Below are positions 51,164 through 61,793 of a stretch of DNA of 64,000 nt, one piece after another. The stretch is from NCBI RefSeq assembly GCF_045679555.1, contig NC_092120.1, positions 12,327,805-12,391,804 of the forward strand. The letters are read 5' to 3'. The stretch comes from Salvelinus alpinus. Lineage: Eukaryota; Chordata; Actinopteri; Salmoniformes; Salmonidae. Every line of letters begins with the position of its first letter. Positions within the stretch are counted from its first letter, which is position 1. Both the position numbers and the translations under genes were made by a program. Below the pieces are notes generated by a model. That model was not told the DNA's origin. It was given only the letters and a program-made list of their open reading frames with translations, and did not search any database.

Positions 51164-51599
51164 TAATTCCATGGGTTTGAGGGCTGTGTGACTTGTGAAT
51201 GTAGATATTCCACGGCAAAACAGTCTGTGGAAAATTGCCAAAATTCCACAGAAATCTACCCATAATCCACCAGATAAATCCCATGTAACTCCCAGCTGCA
51301 GCCTTGGGCACAATTGAAAAAGCATATAGGCCTAAATATCTCTATCACTAATAAAAACAATGAATCAAGCGAAGTTCTGGATGGATTTCAGGCAGAGCTC
51401 GTTAGTCAAATTTGCACAAGAAAATTATGAGTATATTCAACAATGAACAATTTCATTGCAATTAAGAAACCAGGAAAACATCCTGGTACTTCAATCTAAA
51501 AACAAACAATCGTGCCTCTGCAGGTGATTTGAAGGAGCTGTATGACTGCCACATGACTAAGAAGGTGTATGCTCCTTTCATTGTTCAATCTTTCACTTA

Positions 51600-51741
51600 A
51601 GAACATTTCAACCATTCCTGGACAGCCAATCCTTAGTTTGCTTTAATGGGTGCGGCGTGGCATAATAGCTTGGTTGATATGTAAGATTCTAACAATCTCA
51701 ATATTAGGAAGGTGTCCTTAATGTTTTGTACACTCAGTGTA
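51600..51741. mobile_element. Terminal fragment of a Tc1-like element
   Basis: The terminal string GGTGTCCTTAATGTTTTGTACACTCAGTG matches in style the end of a salmonid Tc1 family; I quote only its positions 51709-51738 as the diagnostic part. The other end is not found nearby. Confidence 0.4.
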
Positions 51742-52949
51742 GGACTGGCTATATTTACTGTATAATATATATAGCCCATAAAGTGTGTTCGTGTACTGTA
51801 TGGTCTTGGATACTAAACACTTTGAGATAAGAGGTAACCCTTAGACACAAACCCATACCTTCATATAAGACATAAACCCATATATCTTTATTGACGACTG
51901 GAACACAACACACATTAACATTATTGAGACCATATCGAAATCTTGGGTTTGAATGTCTACACACATCACCTTGGCTTGGAGACCACTACAAACCACTTTG
52001 CAGAGCCTTCATCCGCTCTTTTTGTGCATCTGCCCATTTACATTTCGTCACTGTGGGGCTCACACAGGTTTTTTTTTTTTTTTTTTTACAGCTTTGATCC
52101 TTCTCCCAGCTGTTGTAAACATGAGATCTGGCAGAGTGTCAGAGTAAATGACACAACAGACAGCAAAACTGGGCTAAAGGTGCAGTGCTGTACCCGGAGA
52201 CGGATACACAATTATGGTCCTTTATAGCTCCTCACAAACCATTGAATATAACTTATTTCTTTTGATTTGTTTAACACTTTTTTAACACAAATTCATGTCG
52301 GAACTCTGACATGCGAAAAAATGCTAATGTTTATTATCTGGTCAAATTGGTCTTTACGATTTGGTCAAAAATTCCAGTAGTGGTGAAGTATTAATATTCT
52401 AAATATTTGAATTGTTTTTATACCATTTTATGTACTTAAGCATTTGAAGAGTTTATTTACAAAATGCTATAGACACCAATTTTTCACATTTGTGTTTTTT
52501 CATCAGAAATGATTGCTTCTGGGTACCTTCATGTGTCTGTAAAATATTGCTGTTATCAGATTCTTAAATCATAGATTTTAGAGGTGTATGTTTTTTTTCT
52601 ATATATCCATTGTACATGTATATCCATTGTTTAGCTTAAATGAAATGTTCTTATCCTGTATATTTGACTGTGATATGTGGTTGTCTCACCTAGCTATCTT
52701 AAGATGAATGCACCAACTGTAAGTACTGTAAGATAAGAGCATCTGCTAAATGACTAAAATGTCAAAGTTATACATTCAGATCTCATATTACTGTATTGAA
52801 GTATAAAAAAATATATATATATATATTGATGTCACAAATGTATCATTTGTAAATGTCTTTATTAAAAACGTAGATATTTGTTACATTTGACTGTGTAAAA
52901 CCTAGCAGTACTACTTATTTCTCTGATAGTGAGCATTTAGCAAAACATT
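51742..52949. other. Unassigned AT-rich sequence with SINE tail scrap
   Basis: AT-rich with a T17 run (52070-52086), (TA)n at about 52810-52825, and a scrap of SINE tail 'GATAAGAGCATCTGCTAAAT' near 52732. No gene is seen. Confidence 0.4.
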
Positions 52950-53004
52950 TGTCTCTCTGACGTGAAACCATCAAGTGATAGATATTTATTTTATATTTTG
53001 TACT

Positions 53005-53200
53005 GTCACCCCTTTTTCGTGATATCCATTTGGTAGTAAGTCTTGCCCCATCGCTGCAACTTCCCTATGGACTCGGGAGAGGCGAAGGTCGAGAGCCATG
53101 CGTCCTCTGACACAAGACCCTGCCAAGCCGCACTGCTTCTTGACGCACTGCTCGCTTAACCAGGAAGCCAGCCGCACCAATGTGTCGGGGGAAACACCGT
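53005..53200 (-). repeat. Degenerate SINE copy, minus orientation
   Basis: Read on the minus strand it has 'TTGGTGCGGCTGGCTTCCTG', 'GAGGACGCATGGCTCTCGAC' and 'GGGAAGTTGCAGCGATGGGG', the same family as 11996-12246. Confidence 0.6.
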
Positions 53201-53307
53201 CCAGCTCAAGCGATAGATTTTAAACAAATATATGTCTGTCATTGAACAACCCCATGCCATGATTGGATCTCTTTTATAATTTCTTTAAACAATAAAGCAA
53301 TTTAAGC

Positions 53308-55200
53308 AATAAGGCCCGAGGGGGTGTGGTATATTGCCAATATACAACATAATAATACAACATTATATCAGAGTTACTGATGAAGCCAAAACTCTCAAAC
53401 ACCCACCTTGATTTCAGAAAGGACTGAAAGAAACCAAAACGCATTAAAACTAAATAAAAATAAATAAACGTATATTTCTAATTACATTGGTAACCAGTTC
53501 ATAATAGCAATAAGGCTTCTCGGGGGTTTGTGATATACGGCCAATATACCACGGCTAAGGATTGTGTCCAGGCACTCCGCATTGCATTGTGCTTAAAACT
53601 TCTTACGGCTGAAATCCCGTTAACGGGATCAATATGACAACAGCCAGTGAAAGTGCAGGGCGCCAAATTCAAACAGAAATCTCATAATTAAAATTCCTCA
53701 AACATACAAGTATTTTACACCGTTTTAAAGATAAACTTGTTGTTAATCCCACCACCGTGTCCGATTTCAAAAAGGCTTTACGACGAAAGCACACCATCTG
53801 ATTTATGTTAGGGCAGTACTTAGTCACAGAAAAACACAGCCATTTTTCCAGACAAAGAGAGGAGTCACCAAAAGCAGAAATAGAGATAAAATGAATCACT
53901 AACCTTGATGATCTTCATCAGATGACACTCATAGGACTTCATGTTACACAATACATGTATGTTTTGTTCGATAAAGTTCATATTTATATCCAAAAATCTC
54001 AGTTTACATTGGTGCATTATGTTCAGTAATGTTTTGCTTCCAAAACATCCGGTGATTTTGCAGAGAGCCACATCAATTTACAGAAATACTCATAATAAAC
54101 ATTGATAAAAGATACAAGTGTTATACATGGAATTATAGATAAACTTCTCCTTAATGCAACCGCTGTGTCAGATTTCAAAAACGCTTTACGGAAAAAGCAC
54201 ACCATGCAATAATCTGAGTATAGCGCTCAGAGACCAAAACAAGCCATACAGATACCCGCCATGTTGTGGAGTCAACAGAAGTCAGAAATAGCATTATAAT
54301 ATTCACTTACCTTTGATGATCTTCATCGGAATGCACTCCCAGGAATCCCAGTTCCACAATAAATGTTTGTTTTGTTCGATAAAGTCCATAATTTATGTCC
54401 AAATTCCTCCTTTTTGTTCGCGCGTTTAGTTCACAAATCCAAATTCATGAGGCGCAGGCCAGACGAAAAGTCAAAAAGTTCAATTACAGTTCGTAGAAAC
54501 ATGTCAAATGATGTATAGAATCAATCTTTAGGATGTTTTTATCATAAATCTTCAATAATATTCCAACCGGACAATTCCTTTGTCTTTAGAAATGAAAAGG
54601 AATGCAGCTACCTCTCACGGGCGTACGCCTGACTGAGCTCATGGCCTTCTGCCAGACCCCTTAGTCAAACAGCTCTTATTCTCTCCCCCTTCACAGTAGA
54701 AGCCTGAAACAAGGTTCTAAAGACTGTTGACATCTATTGGAAGCCTTAGGAAGTCCAATATGACCCCATAGACACTGTATATTGGATAGGCAAAGACTTG
54801 AAAACCTACAAACCTCAGATTTCCTACTTCCTGGTTGGATTTTTTCTCAGGTTTTTGCCTGCCATATGAGTTCTGTTATACTCACAGACATCATTCAAAC
54901 AGTTTTAGAAACTTCAGAGTGTTTTCTATCCAAATCTAATAATATGCATATCTTAGCTTCTGGGCCTGAGTAGCAGGCCGTTTACTCTGGGCACCTTATT
55001 CATCCAAGCTACTTAATACTGCCCCCAGCCATAAGAAGTTAAGAACAGCCCTTAGCTGTGGTACATTGTTATATAGCCAAAGGGGTGAAAGTACAAAACA
55101 GAAGAAAAAAAATATCACTTGATGGTTTCATGTCAGAGAGACAATAAATGTATATTGGCTATATACCACACATCATCGGGCCGTATTGCTTAAATATAGC
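53308..55200. repeat. Salmonid foldback MITE split by a later insertion
   Basis: The ends are inverted: AAGCAATAAGGCCCGAGGGG, GTGTGGTATATTGCCAATAT on the left and TATTGGCTATATACCACACA, TCGGGCCGTATTGCTT on the right. Internal phrases (TTGGTAACCAGTTCATAATA, GGCCAATATACCACGGCTAA) are shared with the copy at 58680. The middle is interrupted at a TTAA by the element at 53597-55038; joining the flanks restores the expected 'GCTTAAGAACAGCCC'. Confidence 0.7.
53597..55038. mobile_element. TTAA-flanked non-autonomous element with internal tandem modules
   Basis: The terminal inverted repeats are CTTCTTACGGCTG (left, from 53599) and CAGCCATAAGAAG (right, to 55038). TTAA lies at 53593-53596 and 55039-55042, as expected for piggyBac-type target duplication. 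Inside, a module of about 400 bp occurs twice (about 53690-54000 and 54080-54405): each has GTCxGATTTCAAAAA, GCTTTACG, AAGCACACCAT, TTGATGATCTTCATC and TTTGTTTTGTTCGATAAAGT. No transposase is seen. Confidence 0.65.
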
Positions 55201-55589
55201 GTTTTAGAATTAAACTTCTATGGTGCGATTTCAGAGCACTTGTTCTACCAATACAAAAAAACAATGATGGAATTCAAGTACAATTTCTGTTGGCACTGAA
55301 ATCGCTCCATATTCCTCACAAATTTAATTGGATTGTGCACCACCTGGCAAAATGGGTACTTTCTGGGCACGCATGGGTACTTTCCTCTTGTAAAAGCACA
55401 ATTACCAAATAGGTATATGGGTCACTAACTTGTCCTGCTCCACCTCATAGCTTTATGTGACATGGTGGTTGATCTGAAACCTCTCGCTAACTAACTGTAC
55501 ACTCTCACACACTAATAGTGGTCTGTTTTACCGCATTCTACCCCTTTTGGAAATGTCTCTTTCAATTCCACCGTGGGACCTTTTTCAGA

Positions 55590-57595
55590 TTTCCAGCTGT
55601 CTTAACTGGTAGAACAAGCCAGCCCCCATCCAGTACCCTGCCCTGAACTTTAGTCACGGTCACTAGACGGCTACCACCTGGCTACTCTACCATGCACCAG
55701 AGGCTGCTGCCCTATGACCATAGTCATTGAACACTGGTCACTTTAAATAATGTTTACATACTGCTTTTCCCACTTGATATGTATATACTGTATTTTAGTC
55801 ATGGCCTATCCTATTTAACTATTGCTGTACATATACTATTATTAGGATATACTACATAATCTATCCATAGGCTGTCTAAATTGTCTATACATCCCATCAC
55901 ATATATACAGTACCAGTCAAAAGTTTGGACACACCTACTCATTCAAGGGTGTTACTATTTTCTACATTGTAGAATAATAGTGAAGACATCGAAACTGTGA
56001 AATAACACAAATGGAATCATGAAGTAACCCCAAAAGTGTTAAACAAATCTAAATATATTTTAGATTCTTTAAAGTAGCCACTCTTTGCCTTGATGACAGC
56101 TTTGCACACTCTTGGCATTCTCTCAACCAGCTTCATGAGGTAGTCACCTGGAATGCATTTCAATTAACAGTTGTGCCCTCTTAAAAGTTAATTTGTGTAA
56201 TGAATTTTTGAGCCAATCAGTTGTGTTGTGACAGGGTAGGGTTGGTAGACAGAAGATAGCCCTATTTGGTAAAAGACCAAGTCCATATTATGTCAAGAAC
56301 AGCTCAAATAAGAAAAGAGAAATGACAGTCCATCATTACTTTAAGACATGAACGTCAGTCAATCCTGAACATTTCAAACACTTTGAAAGTTTCTTCAAGT
56401 GCAGTCGCAAAAACCATCAAGCGCTATGATGAGTTTGCAGCAGTTACCTCTGCTGCAGAGGATAAGTTCATTAGTTACCAGCCTCAGAAATTGCAGCCCA
56501 AATGAATGCTTCACAGAGTTCAAGTAACAGACATGTCAACATCAACTGTTCAGAGGAGACTGTGTGATACAGATCTTCATGGTCGAATTGCTGCAAAGAA
56601 ACCACTACTAAAGGACACCAATAAGAAGAAGATACTTGATTGGGCCAAGAAACACTAGCTATGGGCATTAGACCAGTGGAAGTCCAAATTTTAGATTTTT
56701 GCTTCCAACCGCCGTGTCTTTGTGAGATGCAGAGTAGGTGAACGGATGACCTCCGCATGTGTGGTTCCCATCGTGAAGCATGGAGGAGGTGGTGTGATGG
56801 TGCTTTGCTGATGACACTGTCTGTGATTTATTTAGAATTCAAGGCACACTTAACCAGCATGGCTACCACAGCATTCTGCAGCGATACGCCATCCCATCTG
56901 GTATGCACTTAGTGGGACTATCATTTGTTTTCAGCAGGACAATGACCCAACACACCTCCAGGCTGTGTAAGGGCTATTTGACCAGAAGGAGAGTGATGGA
57001 GTACTGGATCAGATGACCTGGCCTCCACAATCACTCGACCTCAACCCAATTGAGATGGTTTGGGATGAGTTGGACAGCAGAGTGAAGAAAAAGCAGCCAA
57101 CAAGGGCTCAGCATATGTGGGAACTCCTTCAAGATGGTTGGAAAAGCATTCCAGGTGAAGCTGGTTGAGAGAATGCCAAGAGTGTGCAAAGCTGTCATCA
57201 AGGCAAAGAGTGGCTACTTTAAATAATCTAAAATATATTTAGATTTGTTTAACACTTTTTTGGTTACTTTATGATTCCATTTGTGTTATTTCATAGTTTC
57301 GATGTCTTCACTATTATTCTACAATGTAGAAAATAGTAAACATAAAGAAAAACTTTTGAATGAGTAGGTGTGTCCACACTTGACTGGTACTGTATATACA
57401 GTATTTATACTCCGGACTCAGACATTGCTCATCCTAATAGTTCTATATTTCTTAATTCCATTATTTTACTTTTTAAATGAGTGTGTATTGTTAGATTTAA
57501 CTGCACTGTTGGAGTAAGGAACACAAGCATTTCACTACATCTGCAATAACATCTGACAAATATGTGTATGCGACCAATAAAATTAGATTTTTTAG
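55590..57595 (+). repeat. 3' end of a salmonid LINE-like repeat, split by a Tc1 copy
   Basis: The left part (to 55905) has 'CATTTAAATAATGTTTACAT'-like phrases and 'CTATTTAACTATTGCTGTAC'. The right part (57395-57595) continues with 'ACTGCACTGTTGGAGTAAGG', 'CACAAGCATTTCACTACATC' and ends 'GCGACCAATAAAATT', the usual 3' end of a very abundant salmonid repeat. The coding part is absent. Confidence 0.55.
55906..57394 (+). mobile_element. Tc1-like transposon, decayed
   Basis: The termini are inverted: ACAGTACCAGTCAAAAGTTT (left) and CACTTGACTGGTACTGTA (right), at TA. Plus-strand transposase pieces are present: a helix-turn-helix remnant near 56400 (SSAVAKTIKRYDE), [20 protein letters not shown] near 56600, and DLNPIEMVWDELDSRVKKKQ near 57040. 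Multiple frame breaks and a deletion around the first catalytic Asp are visible. Same family as 19423 (minus) and 61794. Confidence 0.9.
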
Positions 57596-58679
57596 TGATT
57601 AGGATGGAGTCACTTCCTCCTGGCCATATATGGCACTGACTTCCTGAAACAGTCACTGTTAATGCTGTAAAGATAATGGAATGGAATGGGGAAAAAACGT
57701 CATTACCACATACTTAGAATGCCTTATCAATTTCGTTCCCACGGCAGCTATAATTAACTTCAACATGCATGACTGTGAACAACAAAGTATGCGACAAGCA
57801 AAATATAGAAACATTTAAAAAGATCCAGAATATTTTGACTTGACACCTAATACTTTTTGTCAAAGTCAAACTCCAAGCAAACACCTCCCAAAACCTTGGG
57901 TAAGTACGGCGTGGTGTCTGCTACCAGGACCTGCATAATCCAATACAATTTGCTCTTCACAGAATTCAGGACTCTCTCCCAGTGTCAGCTGACAGTGTTT
58001 TCCCCTGAGGTGCTTACAAAGCAAAAACAGCTCATTTTCCTGAGAAAGGCGTGGGAACACTGTATTTTAGGGCCAGATGTAGCTAGCTAACAATGAGCTC
58101 AGGCAAGACTATACCTCACATTGCACTAATCCTGCTCCTACCTTGCTGGTTAGGAATAACCCTCCTCCACCTGCCACCCATACCCAAAACAGAACGGATG
58201 ATAACAACAATAAATTGAGCATGTTGGATCTTGAAAGAGGATGCTAATTGCAGCGGCATTGCCAGCAGTTTGTTTGATTACTAATGTTTACATGTAAGGG
58301 TGTGATATATAGATATTCAAAGTAGTGAGCATAGCCCAAGTGTAGCCCAAATCATCGTAAAACTCCAAGGAACTGAAATGACCCTCAACTCGGGTTGATA
58401 ACTGAATTAGCCTCCAAACATCCACCTTAATTGAATTTGTCCTGCAAATCTAATCACTAATCCAAACTTTGTAACAAATACACAAGAAAGAGCTTGTTTT
58501 CCTCCAGTACACAGTTCCATTGGCTTTGCTGGCAACTGGGAGAGATACTTCATTACCACACAGTTACAGTACATACTTACCATTCCAAGCACTACTCACT
58601 AAACAAACAGTGACAAAAACAGTTTCTGAGAGAATTAAAAAAAACAGTTTCTGAGAGAATAAGCTATTTCTTATTTTAT
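57596..58679. other. Unassigned intergenic sequence
   Basis: No gene seen. A 29-bp block (ACAGTTTCTGAGAGAATTAA and following) is repeated in tandem at about 58619-58662. Confidence 0.35.
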
Positions 58680-58938
58680 TCCGGCTGGTTCGAGTCCTGA
58701 ATGCTGATTGGCTGAAAGCCGCGGTATATCAGACCGTATACCATTTATTTTTACTGTTTTAATTACGCTGGTAACCAGTTTATAATAGTAATAAGGCACC
58801 TCGTTGGTTTGTGATATTTTGCCAATATAACAAGGGTAAAGGATGTATCCAGGCACTCTGTGTTGCGTCGTGCTAAAGAACAGCCCTTAGCCATGGTATA
58901 TTGGCCAAAAGCCACACCTCCTCGGGCCTTATTCCTTA
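58680..58938 (-). repeat. Salmonid foldback MITE, second copy
   Basis: GGCTGGTTCGAGTCCTGAAT, GATTGGCTGAAAGCCGCGGT, CTGGTAACCAGTTTATAATA, AACAGCCCTTAGCCATGGTA and TCCTCGGGCCTTATTCCTTA are the phrases of the family also present at 53308-55200. Confidence 0.7.
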
Positions 58939-60550
58939 CACATACTGTCCATCTTATTCAGTGGGAAGACTATGTGATCGGACATGGTTTATCAAGGGCC
59001 ATAACCAGAAGACAACAACACATCAGATGAGAGAGGAGCTGTGTGTGCTAAATCTCATTTCCTGGTATATGGCTTCACCACAGACAAGCCTGCTCTTGTA
59101 TGCCTGCCTACTGGTAAACCAGTCAGGTTTAGTCAGGTTTAGGTCAGGTTTAGGAGGAAGCAAACATCATGTGCAAGGAGTGGGGAGAAGGACAGAAAGC
59201 CTATGGGAAGAAAAGTGGAGGCTGTGGAGAGAGGGAGAATATTGACTGACACTTACATTTCTGTAAAGAACATTATATTTACTGTCAGTGTCAAATGTCA
59301 CTGGCTTGTCATGGCAAGGACAAGACAGGTGACTGTGACAATGGAGGGGAAAGGTGAAAAAAAGCAGGAAGTAAATATGAATCCAGGAACACACAATGAG
59401 AAGTTTATTTGTTGAAGATTGTTGATGTGAGCTGAAATAGGTTAAAAGTACTACCAGGCAGACATGTTAGCTAGAATATTTTAGATATTTTTATATAGCT
59501 ACTGTGACAGAAAAATAGAGATCCAAAGAGTTGGCCAGCCATTTATAAAGGGGAAATGACCAGACAACAGCACACCATAACAGTTCTATTGAAGTCTCAT
59601 AAGCATCAGTCTATGCTTACTCATCCAAACCATAATAACCCCACTGGAATGTTTAGGGTGAATCATAGACTGGCCTTTAATGCCACAGAGACTCAGTAAG
59701 GTAAAACACTGAATATTGTGTGGGTGTAGTGTAGTGAAGTGTGTCTAAAAGCCTGAGTGTGTTTGAAACTTGAGAGCCGCTTCCTTAAGAGACTGTGCGT
59801 GGGAGGTGAAAGCATGCGGTGAGCCGAGCCAACCTGTCATTTTCTGTAAACGTAGACGTAAATTCTCAGTCTACAGACTCCAACACAATGGCCTTTAATA
59901 AAGCTAGCACTGAGTGGGAGAGCCAGAAGTTGATCAAAAACCCTGGAGGTGTGTTAACACCTGAAGGCAGGTTTCAGTTCAGAGATGGGTAAATACCAGA
60001 CCATAATAAAAAGTCCAGATCATAAGGAGGGTGTTTTCCTATATCAAAACAAAGTGGGAAAATACTTGTGCATAACACAACTTTAATCAATTAACAGAGG
60101 AAAGATCCCCCTTCTAGAACAAATTGTAAACATACCAAAATAATTGCTCCATTTCACTATGTACTTTTGGGATCCTGCCAAAAAAATACTCCGTTCTGTT
60201 CTCATTCATGGGATTCTTTGACCTTCTCTCTTGGCAGCTCACTCAAGAGTCTGTGAAGGGCTATCTACACCCCCCTCCCCTCACCTCCTTGAAATCTAGA
60301 GGCAAGGTCAAGGACATAGGATGTAGGGATAGTATGTTCTTGAACCATCACTGGCTAGAAAACCCTTCCCTTATCTACAACTTTCCTCCTAGGTGACTTT
60401 TATATGTTATAACTGTTTTATTGTGTTTTTTCATTTAGTATTTATTGTATCTGTCAGCCTATCCTCTCTGCAATGTAATGTGTTTCTCTTCCCCTCTAGT
60501 GTTTACTTTGTTCCCAATCTACAAGCAAGCGATGACACGTTCTTATCATA
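58939..60550. other. Unassigned intergenic sequence
   Basis: No gene, RNA or nameable repeat. Confidence 0.3.
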
Positions 60551-61400
60551 TACTATATATCCAAAAGTATGTGGACACCCCTTCAAATGAGTGGATTCAG
60601 CTATTTCAGCCACACCCATTGCTGACTGTGTATAAAATCATGCACATAGCCATGCAATCTCCATAGACAAACATTAGCAGTAGAATGGCCTTACTGAAAA
60701 GCTCAGTGACTTTCAATGTGGCACCGTCATAGGATGCCACCTTTCCAAAGGGTCAGTTAGTCAAATTTATGCCCTGCTAGAGCTGCCCCTGTCAACTATA
60801 AGAGCTATTATTGTGAAGTGGAAATGTATAGGAGCAGCAAAGTGGTAGGCCATACAATTCATAGTGCCAACTGTAAAGTTTGGTGGAGGAGGAATAATGG
60901 CCTGGGGCTGTTTTTCATGGTTCGGGCTAGGCCCCTTAGGTCTAGCGAAGGGAAATCTTAATGCTACAGCATAAAATTACATTCTAGACGATTCTGGGCT
61001 TCCAACTTTGCGGAAACAGTTTGGGGAAAGCCCTTTCCTGTTTCAATATGACAATGCCCCTGTGCACAAAGCGAGGTCCATACAGAAATGGTTTGTTGAG
61101 ATCGGCGTGGAATAACTTGACTGGCCTGCACAGCCCTGATCTCAACCCCATCGAACATCTTTGGGATGCATTGGAACGCCAACTGCGAGCCAGGCCTAAT
61201 CGCCCAACTTCAGTGCCCGACCTCACTAGTGCTCGTGGCTGAATGGAAGCAAGTCCTCGCAGAAATGTTCTAACATCTAGTGGAAAGCCTTCCCAGAAGA
61301 GTGGAGGCTGTTATAGCAGCAAAAGGGGGACCAACTCCATATTAATGCCCATGATTTTGGAATGAGATGTTTGATGAGTAAGTGTCCACATGTAGAGTAT
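60551..61400 (+). mobile_element. Tc1-like transposon, internally deleted
   Basis: Left end CCAAAAGTATGTGGACACCC; right end worn (AAGTGTCCACATG near 61380). The transposase remains as scraps: LKSSVTFNVAPS near 60690, [15 protein letters not shown] near 60880, and HSPDLNPIEHLWDALERQL at 61130-61180 (the Glu of the DDE triad). The middle is deleted. This is a third Tc1 family in the window. Confidence 0.82.
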
Positions 61401-61793
61401 TTCGACATAATGTAATTTCACCAAAGTGTAAACATCAATTAAACAATATGACTTGGATCAATTCAAGATAGAGAAAACCACGACAAGCCAAGCTGTCAAC
61501 ATTTGATTTATAAGAGTAGCTTGTAGATTTCCACACTATGGCACCAACAGCAAGTACAGTACCAAACAAGCCAAAGAGTAATAGTTTGTCTTTATCAGTA
61601 CCTCACTTTGCAGGTGCAGCCCCTAGCTGTTATTAGTAGTGCCTGGTTAAAAGAGTGAGCTATTAGCCATTGTGCTGAAGGCTGAACTTTAAACACTGAT
61701 GCCATTAATGTGTGCTGATAACATATGCACGTGTACCTGCATTTGCATATTTCCAGACCAAAACAAACTTGCTTCAAAACAATGAGTTGCAAA

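Larger units (their letters stand above)
52950..55146. repeat. Long inverted repeat enclosing nested insertions
   Basis: The left arm 52950-53016 (TTTGTCTCTCTGACGTGAAA, ACCATCAAGTGATA, TTTTGTACTGTCACCCC) recurs inverted at 55083-55146 (AGGGGTGAAAGTACAAAACA, TATCACTTGATGGTTTCA, GTCAGAGAGACAA). Between the arms lie a minus-strand SINE copy (about 53005-53200), a foldback MITE and a TTAA-flanked element. Confidence 0.7.
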
